Below, one piece after another: positions 21,455-31,626 of a stretch of DNA of 64,000 nucleotides. The translations under genes were made by a program, and so were the position numbers. The notes under the pieces are model-generated. The model did not search any database. It worked only from the letters and a program-made list of their open reading frames with translations, and was not told the DNA's origin. Origin of the DNA: Euptelea pleiosperma (Eukaryota > Streptophyta > Magnoliopsida > Ranunculales > Eupteleaceae); NCBI GenBank assembly GCA_035048495.1, contig CM068553.1:17919190-17983189 (forward strand), written 5' to 3'. Position 1 is the stretch's first letter, and the number at the start of each line of letters is the position of its first letter.

Positions 21455-22290
21455 ATAACTTCGAACCCGACTTTATTTTTGATGACCAAGAATTTCAATC
21501 CGAATCCGACTCCATTTTTGAAGTGGACCGAAACTTCAATCCGAATCTGACTTCATTTCTGAAGTGGACCAAGAACTTCAATCCGAATCCGACTCCATTT
21601 CTGAAGTGGACCGGTACTTCAATCCGGGTCCGACTCCATTTCTGAAGTGGGCCGGGAACTTCAATCCGGATCCGACTCCATTTCTGAAGTGGATCGGGAA
21701 TTAAATCCGAATCAGACTCCTATTTCTGAAGACCGGTACTTCAATCTGGGTTCGACTCCATTTCTGAAGTGGGCCGAGAACTTCAATCCGGATCCGACTC
21801 CATTTCTGAAGTGGATCGGGAACTTCAATCCAAATCCGACTCCATTTCTGAAGTGGACCGGTACTTCAATCCGGATCCGACTCCATTTCTGAAGTGGACC
21901 GCGAACTTTAATCCGAATCCGACTCCATTTCTGAAGTGGATCGGGAACTTCAATCCGGATACGACTCCATTTCTGAAGTGGACCGGTACTTCAATCCGGA
22001 TCCGACTCCATTTCTGAAGTGGACCGGTACTTCAATCCAGATTCGACTCCATTTCTGAAGTGGACCGGGAACTTCAATCTGAATCCGACTCCATTTCTGA
22101 AGTGGACCAGTACTTCAATCCGGATCTGACTCCATTTCTGAAGTGGACCGGGAACTTCAATCCGGATCTAACTCCATTTCTAAAGTAGACCGGTACTTCA
22201 ATCCAGATCCGACTCTATTTCTGAAGTGGACTGGGAACTTCAATCCGAATCCGACTCCATTTCTGAAGTGGACCGAGAACTTCGTAATGA
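21455..22290. repeat. 42-bp tandem array, about 20 units
   Basis: Unit pattern CCGACTCCATTTCTGAAGTG plus GACCGGGAACTTCAATCCGG, total 42 bp. Units vary by single bases and one is shortened (about 21720). Being 14 codons long, every frame stays open for long runs. It lies between the antisense ORF and the end of INT, the spot where Tat elements often carry satellite-like arrays. Confidence 0.9.
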
Positions 22291-22600
22291 CAAATTTCAA
22301 GAGTATCCCATCTTTACTGATAAAAAATTTCTTTACAATCTGGTCGTAACTGAAATTTCATTTATAAAATTTCTTCAAATTCATTACATTCCAGGGTTTT
22401 TCTATGTATTTTCCTTCCATAGTTTCCAGGTGATAACTTCCGGCTTGACCAACCTTTTGAATCAAATACGGTCCTTCCCAATTGGTTGCTAGTTTTCCCG
22501 TATTTACTTCTCTTGTATTCTGGAATACTTTTCTCAGTACTAGGTCTCCTTCTTGAAAATTCCTTTCTTTGACTTTCTTTTGATACCATTTTCTTAGTTT

Positions 22601-23449
22601 TCAATGATAATCTTCTATTCGGACTCGAGCTTGCTCTCTTCGTTCTTTTGCCATATCAACATCGAAAACTTGAGTTTCGAATCCAGAACCTTCTTCCACA
22701 GCTTTGTGACGAGTTGTCGCTACTACCATTTCTGCTGGTATAACTGCCTCCATCCCAAATGCTAGGGCAAATGGCGAATCTCCAGTTGATCTTCTGGGCG
22801 TAGTCCGATAAGCCCATAAAACACCATCTAGTAATTCTGCCCATTTTCCTTTGGCTTTTTCGAGTCTTTTCTTCAGGTTTTCTAAAATCACCTTATTGGT
22901 TGCTTCAGCCTGTCCATTACCTTGGGGGTACATGGGAGCGGAGAACAATTATTTTATCCCGAATTTTTCGCAAAAATATGCGATTTTACTACCTCGAAAC
23001 TATGCCCCATTATCTGAGATAAAAGCATAAGGAAGGCCAAACCTGGTGACGATCTTCTCCCACAAAAATTTTTCTACTTCTTCTTCTCATACTTGTAAAG
23101 CCACTGCCTCTACCCATTTTGTGAAATAATCGGTAGCAACTAGCATGTATTGTTTCTTTCCTGGGGCCATAGGGAGAGGTCCAACTACGTCAAGGCCCCA
23201 CAGTGCAAATGGCCATGGGCTAGCTACTGAGTGTAATTCTCCAGCAGGAGCATGGATTGTTCGTGCGTGCTTCTGGCATTTTTCGCACTTCTTTGCATAT
23301 TTCTTTGCATCCTCTTGCATGTAAGGCCAATAGTATCTTTGAGTCCAAGCTTTATGGGCTAAAGATCTTCCTCCTGAATGATTTCCACATTCTCCTTCAT
23401 GAATTTCGATCATGATCTGTTGAGCTTCTGAAAGGGTAACACATTTCAA
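22601..23449 (-). pseudogene. Integrase domain of Retand-like pol
   Basis: Minus strand. The H2C2 zinc-binding part is at about 23400-23270 (HEGECGNHSG, CEKCQKH), followed by the catalytic core with GLDVVGPLP and a SDNGA motif near 23005. There a TAG (23000-23002) replaces the usual codon before the core Phe. The core continues after the stop with YPQGNGQAEATNKVI carrying the catalytic Glu, then WAYRTTPRRSTGDSPF. The tail region to about 22360 is frameshifted. Inactive. Confidence 0.85.
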
Positions 23450-23521
23450 CCATGGTCCCCCTGCTGATTTTCGGTATAGCTCGCCCCCAAGTAAACTATA
23501 TCGTCTGGCCCTTTCTTCAAT

Positions 23522-24146
23522 TCATCTTGCCACTTTCTTGTCTGGATCTCGGATTTCATCTCTTATAAATCTTATAATTGGTATCGTCCAGGTATTATCT
23601 TCTTCTGCCTGAGAACATTCTTCCACGAATGGTATGCTCGGGATGGCTAAAAACTCTATTAAGATAGATCTTCTCTCGGTTTCTCCTAGCATCGCTGCAA
23701 CATAGGCCAAGGCGTCTGCATGATGATTCTCTCCCCTGTGTATGTGAAACAATTTTTCATTTTTGAATTTTCCCATTGCCAGTAAAGCTACCTCCATGTA
23801 TTTTGCCATCTGTTCATTTTTTGCCGAGAATTCTCCGTTTACCTGATTTACAACTAGCTGTGAGTCACTGAAGACTTTTAATTCTTGTATCTCTAGATTC
23901 TCTGCCATTTTCAATCCTGCCAGAAGTGCTTCATATTCTACTTCATTGTTCGAGGCCAGAAAACCAAGTCTTATTGCTAATTCCAATCTTGTGTTATCGG
24001 GTGTAACCAAAATGGCACCTACTCCTACCCCTGTGCTACTGGCTGACCCATCAACGAAGAGCCTCCATCTGTTCTTTTTATCACATATATCTAACGGTCC
24101 TTCTGATTCTTCTTCAGTTATAATGGGTTCTGGTTCTTCTTCCTAG
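23522..24146 (-). pseudogene. Second (archaeal-type) RNase H of Retand-like pol
   Basis: Minus-strand motifs ASNNEVEYEALLAGLKMA, VFSDSQLVVNQVNGEF and NHHADALAYVAAML are the RVT_3 signatures. This extra RNase H after the normal one is diagnostic of the Tat lineage. Open from 24010 to 23522, with its N-terminal part in a displaced frame above 24010. Confidence 0.85.
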
Positions 24147-24703
24147 AATGGATCTTCTATCGGAAAATCTGCCAGAAAATCTACGACAGTCTGTCCCTTC
24201 TCGGCTGTTCTAGGTCTGTAAGTGATATCGTATTGACCCAAAGCTACTACCCATTTTTCCATGCGATCAGACTTTTCAAACTTTGTCAGGATGTTCTTGA
24301 GAGGGAGGTTTGTGATAACAAATATTGGGTGGGCTTGGAAATAAGGTCTTAACCTCTGAGCCGAAAACATTAGAGCCAATCCTGCTTTTTCAATCCTACT
24401 GTAGCGAGTTTTGGCATCCAATAGTGTTTTACTGAGAAAGAAAACCGGTCTCTCTGCCCCGTCTCTGTCTTGGATTAGTACTGAACTTACTGCAAATTCT
24501 GAGACTGAGAGATATAGTAACAAAGGTCCTTCTGCTTCGGGTTTTGATAAGATGGGAGGCTGTCCGAGATACTCTTTTAAATTCTGAAAAGCTTGCTCAC
24601 ATTCATCCTTCCATTCGAATTTGGCGTGCTTTTTCAGTAACTGGAATAAAGGTTGACATCGATCCGAGGACTTAGAGATGAATCGATTCAAGGCTGCAAT
24701 CAA
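24143..24703 (-). pseudogene. RNase H1-type domain of Retand-like pol
   Basis: Minus-strand protein with the RT connection (FISKSSDRCQPLFQLLKK, FEWKDECEQAFQNLKEYL) and the RNase H core (PLLLYLSVSEFAVSSVLIQD, RYSRIEKAGLAL). Family members usually show a catalytic Asp in the VITDxPL motif; this copy reads VITNLPL. A stop at 24143 ends the frame. Confidence 0.82.
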
Positions 24704-24721
24704 TCCAGTTAACTTCTGAAC

Positions 24722-25476
24722 TTATTTCTTGCTGCATGGAGATGGCATTTCTTGCAAAGCTCGGATTTGATCAGGATTGGCCTCTATACCTCTCCTGGTG
24801 ACAAGGTGTCCAAGGAACTTGCCCGATGATACTCCAAATGTGCATTTCTCGGGATTTAGCTTCATTTTATACTTTCTCAATACTTGAAAGGTTGATTCTA
24901 AATTCCCTAAGTGATCTTCTCGAGTCTTGCTTTTTACTAGTATGTCATCGATATAGACCTCCATTGTTTTTCTAAGTTTATCCCTGAACATATTCTCTAC
25001 CAGGCGTTGGTATGTAGCACCCGCATTTTTTAGGCCAAAGGGCATCCGTTTGAAGCAGAATGTGCCTCGGTCTGTATAAAATGCAGTTTTTTCTTTGTCC
25101 GATTCCTGCATCAAAATCTGATTGTATCCTGAATAACCGTCCATAAATGACAGAAGTTCAAATCCGGTTGTCCTATCAATTAATTCGTCTATCCGGGGCA
25201 TGATGTAACTGTCTTTAGGGCAGACTTTGTTCAAATCGGTGAAGTCAATGCAGACTCGGACCTTCCCATTCTTCTTTGGGACTGCTACTATGTTGACGAT
25301 CCACTTTGGGCATTTTATTTATTCAATAATTTTGGCTTCTAAAAGTCGGTTGACCTCGTCGGAGACTGCCTGGGCCACCTTTGGGGAAATGCGCCTTAAT
25401 ATCTGCTTTACTAATTCTGCCCCATGCTTTATGTTCAGTTGGTGACTCACAATACTTGGATCAATCCCTGGCATAT
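24722..25476 (-). pseudogene. Reverse transcriptase domain of Retand-like pol, 5' part cut by an insertion
   Basis: Minus strand. FMDGYSGYNQI (first catalytic Asp), RMPFGLKNAGATYQR and VYIDDILVKSK (YxDD catalytic pair) are intact. Above 25234 the frame shifts but still reads the RT start (PGIDPSIVSHQLN near 25470, EVNRLLEAKIIE-like). A long solo LTR interrupts it at 25476/25477. The stop at 24722 separates RT from RNase H. Confidence 0.87.
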
Positions 25477-28324
25477 TGGTACTAGGGTTTTTCCGTGTCG
25501 TTGGTTACGGAAACCCTAGAATCAATACATTTGTAATTTGATCCGTATTTTAATCCTGCAAAAATGTGACTTTTGTATAGGGATTCGTGTCGGATGTCGA
25601 TCCGCACTCGAGGTTAGTTTGTGCAAGCAGAGAACATGAAATGATGGATTTTTATCAGAATTATAGAGAGGTGAGAATGGTGGTGGATTAAAACATGATT
25701 GGTTGATTTTAGAGAGAGAAAATTCCTACAAATATCGAGAGCATAAAGAACCCAGATAAAGTAAAACATGAAATGTAAACTATTGCAATTAAATAATAAA
25801 GAAAAACTAAAATTTATTCAAAGTGATTAAATCCTTACAACCATTGATAGAATTAAACTAAGTTTAGAAAGCAACAACTAGAGAGAAAAATAAAGAATTT
25901 TAGAGAGAGAAAATCCTAAAAATCTAGAGAAAGAAAACTATGGAGAGAGAAAGGGTGAGAATCTAGATAGAGAAAGAGAATAAAGAAGAGTTAGAGAGGA
26001 AAAGAACTAGGAAGTTACCTAGGACTTACCGGAGAATTGATCATGATGGAGTGTGCACAGGATTGACATTGAAGCAAGCCAGCAAGTGGCTTTGTGCATT
26101 GAAGGTGGTGTTGTTGTTCTTAATACGCCCGTGAGTTGCATGTATAAAGAGTAACGGGGAGGAGCACGTGGGATCCAACCGAGATGACTGGCTGGAGTTG
26201 CATGTTGTGGGTGCTGGCGGGACCAAAAATGAGGGTGCAGGAAGGTCCCCAAGGAATAGGTAGGATGCTTGTTGGTATGTCCAGCAAGCGGGATGAGTGA
26301 AGGCGGAGGAGCAGCAGCTTCTGGACAAGGTTGGTTCGGTGCAGCACTTTCTGGATCGTGGACAGGGTTGCACATGCGGTGTGTAACGGAGTGGAGGAGA
26401 TCTGGGGGAAAACTTGGAGATGCTGGTGCGTGGTGAAGACGGTAGAGGAGGTGCAGACCACCTTCTCCTCTCTTCTTCTTCTTCCTTTTCCTTCTTTTTT
26501 TTTTTTCTTTTTTTTTCTTTTTGAGAAGGAGAGAGGGAGAAAACGATTTGAGAGATGAAGAATAGAGGGAGAGAACGTGGGGTTGCAGGCCGAAAATGGC
26601 CAGCAACGTGGAGAAGAAGGCGAAATGGTGGGCTGGGCGGTGCTATTTTTACAACAAGGAGTTGCAGGTTGGGGTGATGGCTTGAGGGCGGTGGAGGAAA
26701 GGAGTAGCTGTGGAGCTCGTCCACAGAGGTGTGAGAGATGATGGCTGGCGTGGAAAGACACGGTGGTGAAGGCGGTAATGGTGGTGGACTGGTGTGGAAG
26801 TTGTTGGACGTGGTTGCAGGCGGACCTGCAACTGGTGGTGGATCTTTGGAGACAGCGCACTGATCTGTTGGATGAGGCAGCAAGCACTCACGGTAAACAA
26901 ACCGTGAGTTGTGCCAAAGGTTTGCCAGTTTGGGGGCCACCAGTCCGGTGGAGGGCGCCACTAATGACGGACTTGCAGTCCGTGGGTGGAGCGGCTTGGT
27001 ATTGGCTGCATTAGCAGCAAGGAGATGTGATGGTGGGGAGTTAATGGAGGGGTAAGGGGTGGCCAGGAAGAGATGGTGGAGGAGATCTTGATCGGCCGGA
27101 GTTGCAGCCTGCAACTCCGGCAACAGGTTGGTGAAGATGAAGAAGATGAAAGAGAAGATGAAGAAAAAGAAGAGAATGGGCCAAAGGTGGAGGGGAAGAA
27201 GGAGAAGTGGTTTTGGGGGAAGGATTCTAAGAGAAGGGAGGGGGATTAGGGTTCAAACGAACCCTTCTCCTTCCCCCTTTTAAAGCTCACTATTTCCTTT
27301 AATGGAAATAGGGATTTTTTGAAAATAAAAAATAAGAAAAAAAAAATTTTTTTTTTTTTTTTTTAAGTAAAACACTACTTTTCTTTGGGAAATTTCCCCA
27401 TTTAGTGGACCCCCCATTTTTTAAAATTTAATTGAAATTATTTTAAAATTCATGGGGTCCACTAAATGGTCGGACAGCGGGTCGATGATGATGGGCCCGG
27501 CTACTGGCCCACATGGAATGATGATGTCCATCGTCTCACAAGATGATGTGACAGACAATCTGATGGCGATCGGATGGATGGTGACTTGATTGGGACCCAG
27601 ATTGGTAGATCGACGAATCTAGAGAGATCCAACGGTCCGGTGGAAGATCCAATGGTCCGATTGAAGATCCAACAGTCAGAAAGCTAAGAGAGATGAGACA
27701 GAGCCAATGGGCAGGAGTTTTGGGGTTAGGTCAGTAGATTCGAGGACCGAGAGATGAAGAGAGAGAGAATAAGGAGAGATGAGAGAGAAAATATCAGAAA
27801 ATAGAGATAAAAATATTGGCAGAGGGTCTGGAACCCTGGTCTTCACTGTGACCATCCTCACACTTCTCCAGTAGAGTAGACTATCATTCCTTGCTGACTC
27901 ATGTGGCTTTAAACGCTTTGGTCCGTCTCTTGGTCATTGGCTCTCCTGCTCTCTTCGTTCTTTGGGCCGACTTTTTGGTCATCTTATTCAGCCCATATCT
28001 TCTAGTCATAGCATGTGGGCTCTTTAAGCTTTTATAATGGGCTTTCTTGATCGATGTGGGCTCGCAAGTCTCGAGAATTCTCCCATCGGGGTTTCCTGCG
28101 ATAGAAGAAGGGCGTAATGAGACTTTATCAGAACGACTTAATGTTTAGACTTCCAGAAATGCGTTTAATGCATGCAAATATACCATTTCGTCCAGAAAAG
28201 TGTGTTTTATGCAACAAAAGAGACTATTACGTAGAAAAGTAGATAAATAGAGCATTTTATGTAGGAGAATGCAATAACGCTAAAAGGATAATTGCTTAAA
28301 ATAAGCACTTTTGAGCGAATATCA
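25477..28324 (-). mobile_element. Long solo LTR, copy 2, inserted in Retand-like pol
   Basis: Flanked by CATAT on both sides (25472-25476 and 28325-28329), a 5-bp target duplication. On the minus strand it runs TGATATTCGCTCAAAAGTGC to AACCCTAGTACCA. It has no internal domains and no terminal direct repeats, so it is a solo LTR of about 2.85 kb. It carries a TATA-like CTTTAAAAGG (27287-27296), a perfect 12-bp palindrome around 27096-27120, a tRNA-like region near 27830-27890, and a hairpin TTTCCGT...ACGGAAA at its 3' edge. The interior is very purine/pyrimidine-skewed. Confidence 0.85.
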
Positions 28325-28325
28325 C

Positions 28326-29188
28326 ATATCCTTCATTGACCAGGCAAATACGTCAGCATTTTCTTTCAAGAATTTCACTATTAATCCTCTTTCGTTTTGA
28401 CTCAAGTCAGCACGAACATACGTGATTTTCTTTTCTCTTTCCTGCCCGAGCTCTATTGGCTCTACTTCTTCAATGGTTCTTGTTCTTTTCTCACTCTCAC
28501 CCTGGAGCGAAATCGCCTGTAATTACTATTTATCAGACGTCCCAATTTCCTCAGGGTTTTCTTTAAGGTTTGACAGTCCCTTCGTCATGGCTGTTTGGCA
28601 TTTCTGAGCTGCACTCTGATCTCCGCGTATTTCAAACAGTCCTTGAGAAGTAGGGAATCTGATTGTCTGATAGTAAGTAGATGGTACCACTTTCATGCTA
28701 TGCGTCCACCTTCTTCCCAAGATAATGTTGTACGAAGATCTGGCATCTACCACTAAGAATCTTGTCATTACTGTAATTGGTCCTGCTGTCACAGGTAAGA
28801 TAATTTCTCCCAAAGGTTCTAAGGCTGCTCCATTGAATCCATATATCGTTGCTCTTCAAGGTTCCAGTGCGGCTAAGTTAATGCCCATATTATTGAATGC
28901 GGATTTGAACAAAATCTCCACCAAACTTTCGCAATCGATGAGGATTCTCTTTACCGAGAAATTTCCAACTACTAAGAAAATTACCAAGGCATCATTATGC
29001 GGTGCCGAAACCTTCTCTAGGTCTTTATCAGAAAACCAAACTGCCCTGCTGTGGTCGACCCCCTCTATCACTGAACCCTCAACTGGTCTAGGTTCTATTG
29101 AGACTTCCATTACTTCTTGCATGCTCATGGTTCGCCGGACTTTATCCCGATGAGCACTGTTGGTTTCTGATGGTCCGCCATATATCAC
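28326..29188 (-). pseudogene. Protease region of Retand-like pol
   Basis: Minus strand. VVGNFSVKRILIDCESLVEI occupies the place of the retroviral-type protease active site (family norm D-[NST]-G-S; here D-C-E-S, so the Gly is lost). FLVVDARSSYNIILGRRW downstream is the conserved second half. Two frames meet near 28830. The linker to RT ends at the solo-LTR target site. Confidence 0.78.
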
Positions 29189-29359
29189 GTGGATGATAGT
29201 TTTTGGTGGCCCCTCCTCATTTAATGGAGCTTTCTTTGGTTATTCTTTGACAACCTCTTCTCTGACCCCTGCTTGGACCACGAATTGCGGTATTTTTCCT
29301 CTATCAACTAGATCTTGAATAAATCCCTACAACGCATAACATCGATCAGTCGCATGGTC

Positions 29360-30745
29360 CTATGCCTTGTGATACGCACAATATGGTCTCTCTGGTCTAT
29401 CTTCATATGTTCTTCTGGGGGGTCTGTAAAAGGATTTTCCCCTGATGCTCTCCAAAATTACAGATAGAGATGCTGTCAGGGGGCTATATTCTCTATCCTG
29501 GAATTGCTTCTTCTTCTCTTCCAGTTCTTTTCTCGCAGATTCGGTACTACTCCTCTTTTCTCCTAGTTTCTCACTGCTCTTCCCTGCTGAAGTCTTCACT
29601 TCTTGTACTCGACTCTTCTAGGTCTCATTCCTTACCTGAATTGATTCGTCTACTCGAATGTGCTCCTCGATAACTAGATAAGCATCTTCTAGTTGGGAGA
29701 AATTTCGTATTACCAGAGTTTTGTGAGCTCTACTTCCTGCGAGAACCCCGATCTGTAGCGCATATGCGGCAATTTTCTCATCCATCTGGTCTACTAATGT
29801 AACCTCTTTCTTGAATCGAGTAAGATAATCTCTTAGAGATTCATTTTCTATTTGTCGAACACTTAGCAAAGATGTTACATTTAGCATTTGCTTTCTCTGG
29901 TGATAATAGTGCCGTACGAATGCATCTTCCAAATCTTCGAAGATTTGTATGGAGTCGAGACCAAGGTTGTGAAACCAAGTTAGGGCCGGGCCTTTCAGAC
30001 TTGCAGAAAAAAGTCGACATCTTAATCCATCATAAACTGGTGACTCCCAGAGTACCATGAGTTGTTTATAGTGTAACATGTGTTCTACTGGATCTGATGA
30101 TCCGTCGAACATCTCAAATTTTGGCTGTACAAATTTTTTTGGGATTTCCGATCTTAAGATCCCTTCAGAAAATGGCGAAGATCTCAACATCCTCAGGGCT
30201 TCCCTGGATGCTCCAGCTGCCGATTTTTGTCCCAGTTCCGGCCTTCTCTCTCTGTCTTTCCCGATCATCTCGGTTACTTTCTCCACAGTGACTAGGCGAT
30301 CAGGGTCTGGCTGATTTTCCATCTTTTCCGCCGGTTCACGACCGGGTACATGTGATTCTCTCCTGTCGGAGCTGATCTCTAATTCTTTCTTTCCAGCTTC
30401 TTCTTCGTGATAAGTTTTGCTTTAATCTTTATGATAGCCTTCCGAGGCTTGTAATTTTAATGCTTCATTCTCTTTTCTGATCTCCTTCATGTCTTCTCGC
30501 ATGGCAGCCATCTCTGCCATTAGCATCTTAGCTATTTTCTCTAAACTCGTCTGGGCTGGGACATCAGCCTCACTATTCTCTGGCTGAGCCCTGACGTCCT
30601 CATCAACTTCCTTTTCCTTAGAAGCCTCAGGTAATCTTCGCGGAGGCATTCTAAATCCGTCTGAATTAATCAAGCTCTGGAGAGCACGTAAGTCTTCTTC
30701 GAATTTCCCACAGACGGCGCCAAAAGATGTAGGGAATAAATCCAC
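29360..30745 (-). pseudogene. Gag of the Retand-like element
   Basis: Minus strand. The N-terminus begins at the PBS (MPPRRLPEASKEKEVDEDV, then a coiled coil IAKMLMAEMAAMREDMKEI), with a stop at 30422. The capsid-like retrotransposon gag domain is at 30322-29618 (VQPKFEMFDGSSDPVEHMLH, LKGPALTWFHNLGL, IENESLRDYLTRFKKE). The C-terminal part at 29599-29360 (RPYCAYHKA) precedes the protease. In-frame stops at 30422 and 29618 inactivate it. Confidence 0.87.
30705..30722 (-). other. Primer binding site
   Basis: On the minus strand TGGCGCCGTCTGTGGGAA begins 5 nt after the 5' LTR end. The first nine bases match the 3' end of tRNA-Asp, as in other Tat/Athila-type elements; the rest does not. Confidence 0.7.
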
Positions 30746-31626
30746 ACACCCTCAAAATACGAGCTTTTTCCACAGGCTTGATATCCTTTCCGTGCTGTTG
30801 GATCCGAGGTCCCGAAACAGATCCGAGGTCAGGCTCTGAGGTATCCGAGATCAGATTCCGAGGTATCCGAAGTCAGGTCCCGAGGTATCCGAGGTGTCCG
30901 AGATCAGATTCCGAGGTGTCCGAAGTCAGGTCCCGAGGTGTCCGAGATCAGATTCCGAGGTGTCCGAAGTCAGGTCCCGAGGTATCCGAGGTGTCCGAGA
31001 TCAGATTCCGAGGTATCCGAAGTAAGGTTCCGAGGCCGCTGGATGATCCTGCAAATAACTCAATGTGGTGGAATTCCACCAAATGAGCCTCCGATGCTTA
31101 AGTCAGTCTTCTGAGTAAAATTTATGATCAAGTTTTAATCTCCAAGATCGCGTCCTTTTTTACTGTAGCAAATGCTGCTATTTATAGTATTCAAAGCTAG
31201 ATATTTATGTAGATATTTTATATGAACCAATAAGAATTTACCATGTGTCTTTCAATAATACTCTTCAAGTATAAAGGTAATTCTGAGGTTGCCGAAGTTA
31301 CCGAATATCATATCCGATACTTCCTAGGATCCCGAATAAGGTGCCTAAGATCTTTGGCAACACCATTAAGTATCACCCGAGGAGCTGAGGTTACATTTCA
31401 TAGGACCCGGGGTGTCCGAGGTACCCAAGGTGTCCGAGGTACCCAAGGTTATATTGCAATAGGATCCGAGGTACCCGAGGTTATATTTGCAATAGGATCC
31501 GAGGTACCCGAGGTTATATCATAGGATCCGAGGTACTCGAGGTATCCGAGGTTATATATCATAGGATCCGAGGTATCCGAGGTACCCGAGGTTATACTGT
31601 CATTGGATCCGACGTGTCCGAGGTAC
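30728..31626 (-). repeat. 5' LTR of the Retand-like element, truncated
   Basis: Matches the 3' LTR from its inner edge through the decamer arrays to GACGTGTCCGAGGTAC. There a solo LTR enters. The sequence after that insertion (GGTACCCCTAACCAGCAT) leaves the LTR consensus after 7 bases. The outer about 130 bp, including the U3 start, are missing. Confidence 0.82.

Larger units (their letters stand above)
17565..31626 (-). mobile_element. Ty3/gypsy LTR retrotransposon, Tat lineage (Retand-like), nested and truncated
   Basis: LTRs start TGTAGGGAATAAATCC on the plus strand at 17565 and 30728. Gag-pol lies on the minus strand in the order gag, PR, RT, RNase H, second (archaeal-type) RNase H, INT. 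The second RNase H and an antisense ORF beyond INT are Tat-lineage traits. It inserted into exon 3 of gene B. It is itself interrupted by a solo LTR (25477-28324), and its 5' LTR is entered by another (31627-34492). The two LTRs are still highly similar over their shared part, so insertion was fairly recent, yet gag-pol carries stops and frameshifts and is dead. The target duplication cannot be checked because the right end is lost. Confidence 0.88.

Noticed and set aside
21455..22290. CRISPR-like array
   Set aside because: Units are contiguous without unique spacers and lie in a plant retrotransposon; it is a tandem satellite.
26041..27123. 360-codon open frame on the minus strand, Ser/Pro/His-rich
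   Set aside because: It lies wholly inside solo LTR copy 2, in purine/pyrimidine-skewed sequence where all frames stay open. No domain, and the frame is not conserved in copies 1 and 3.
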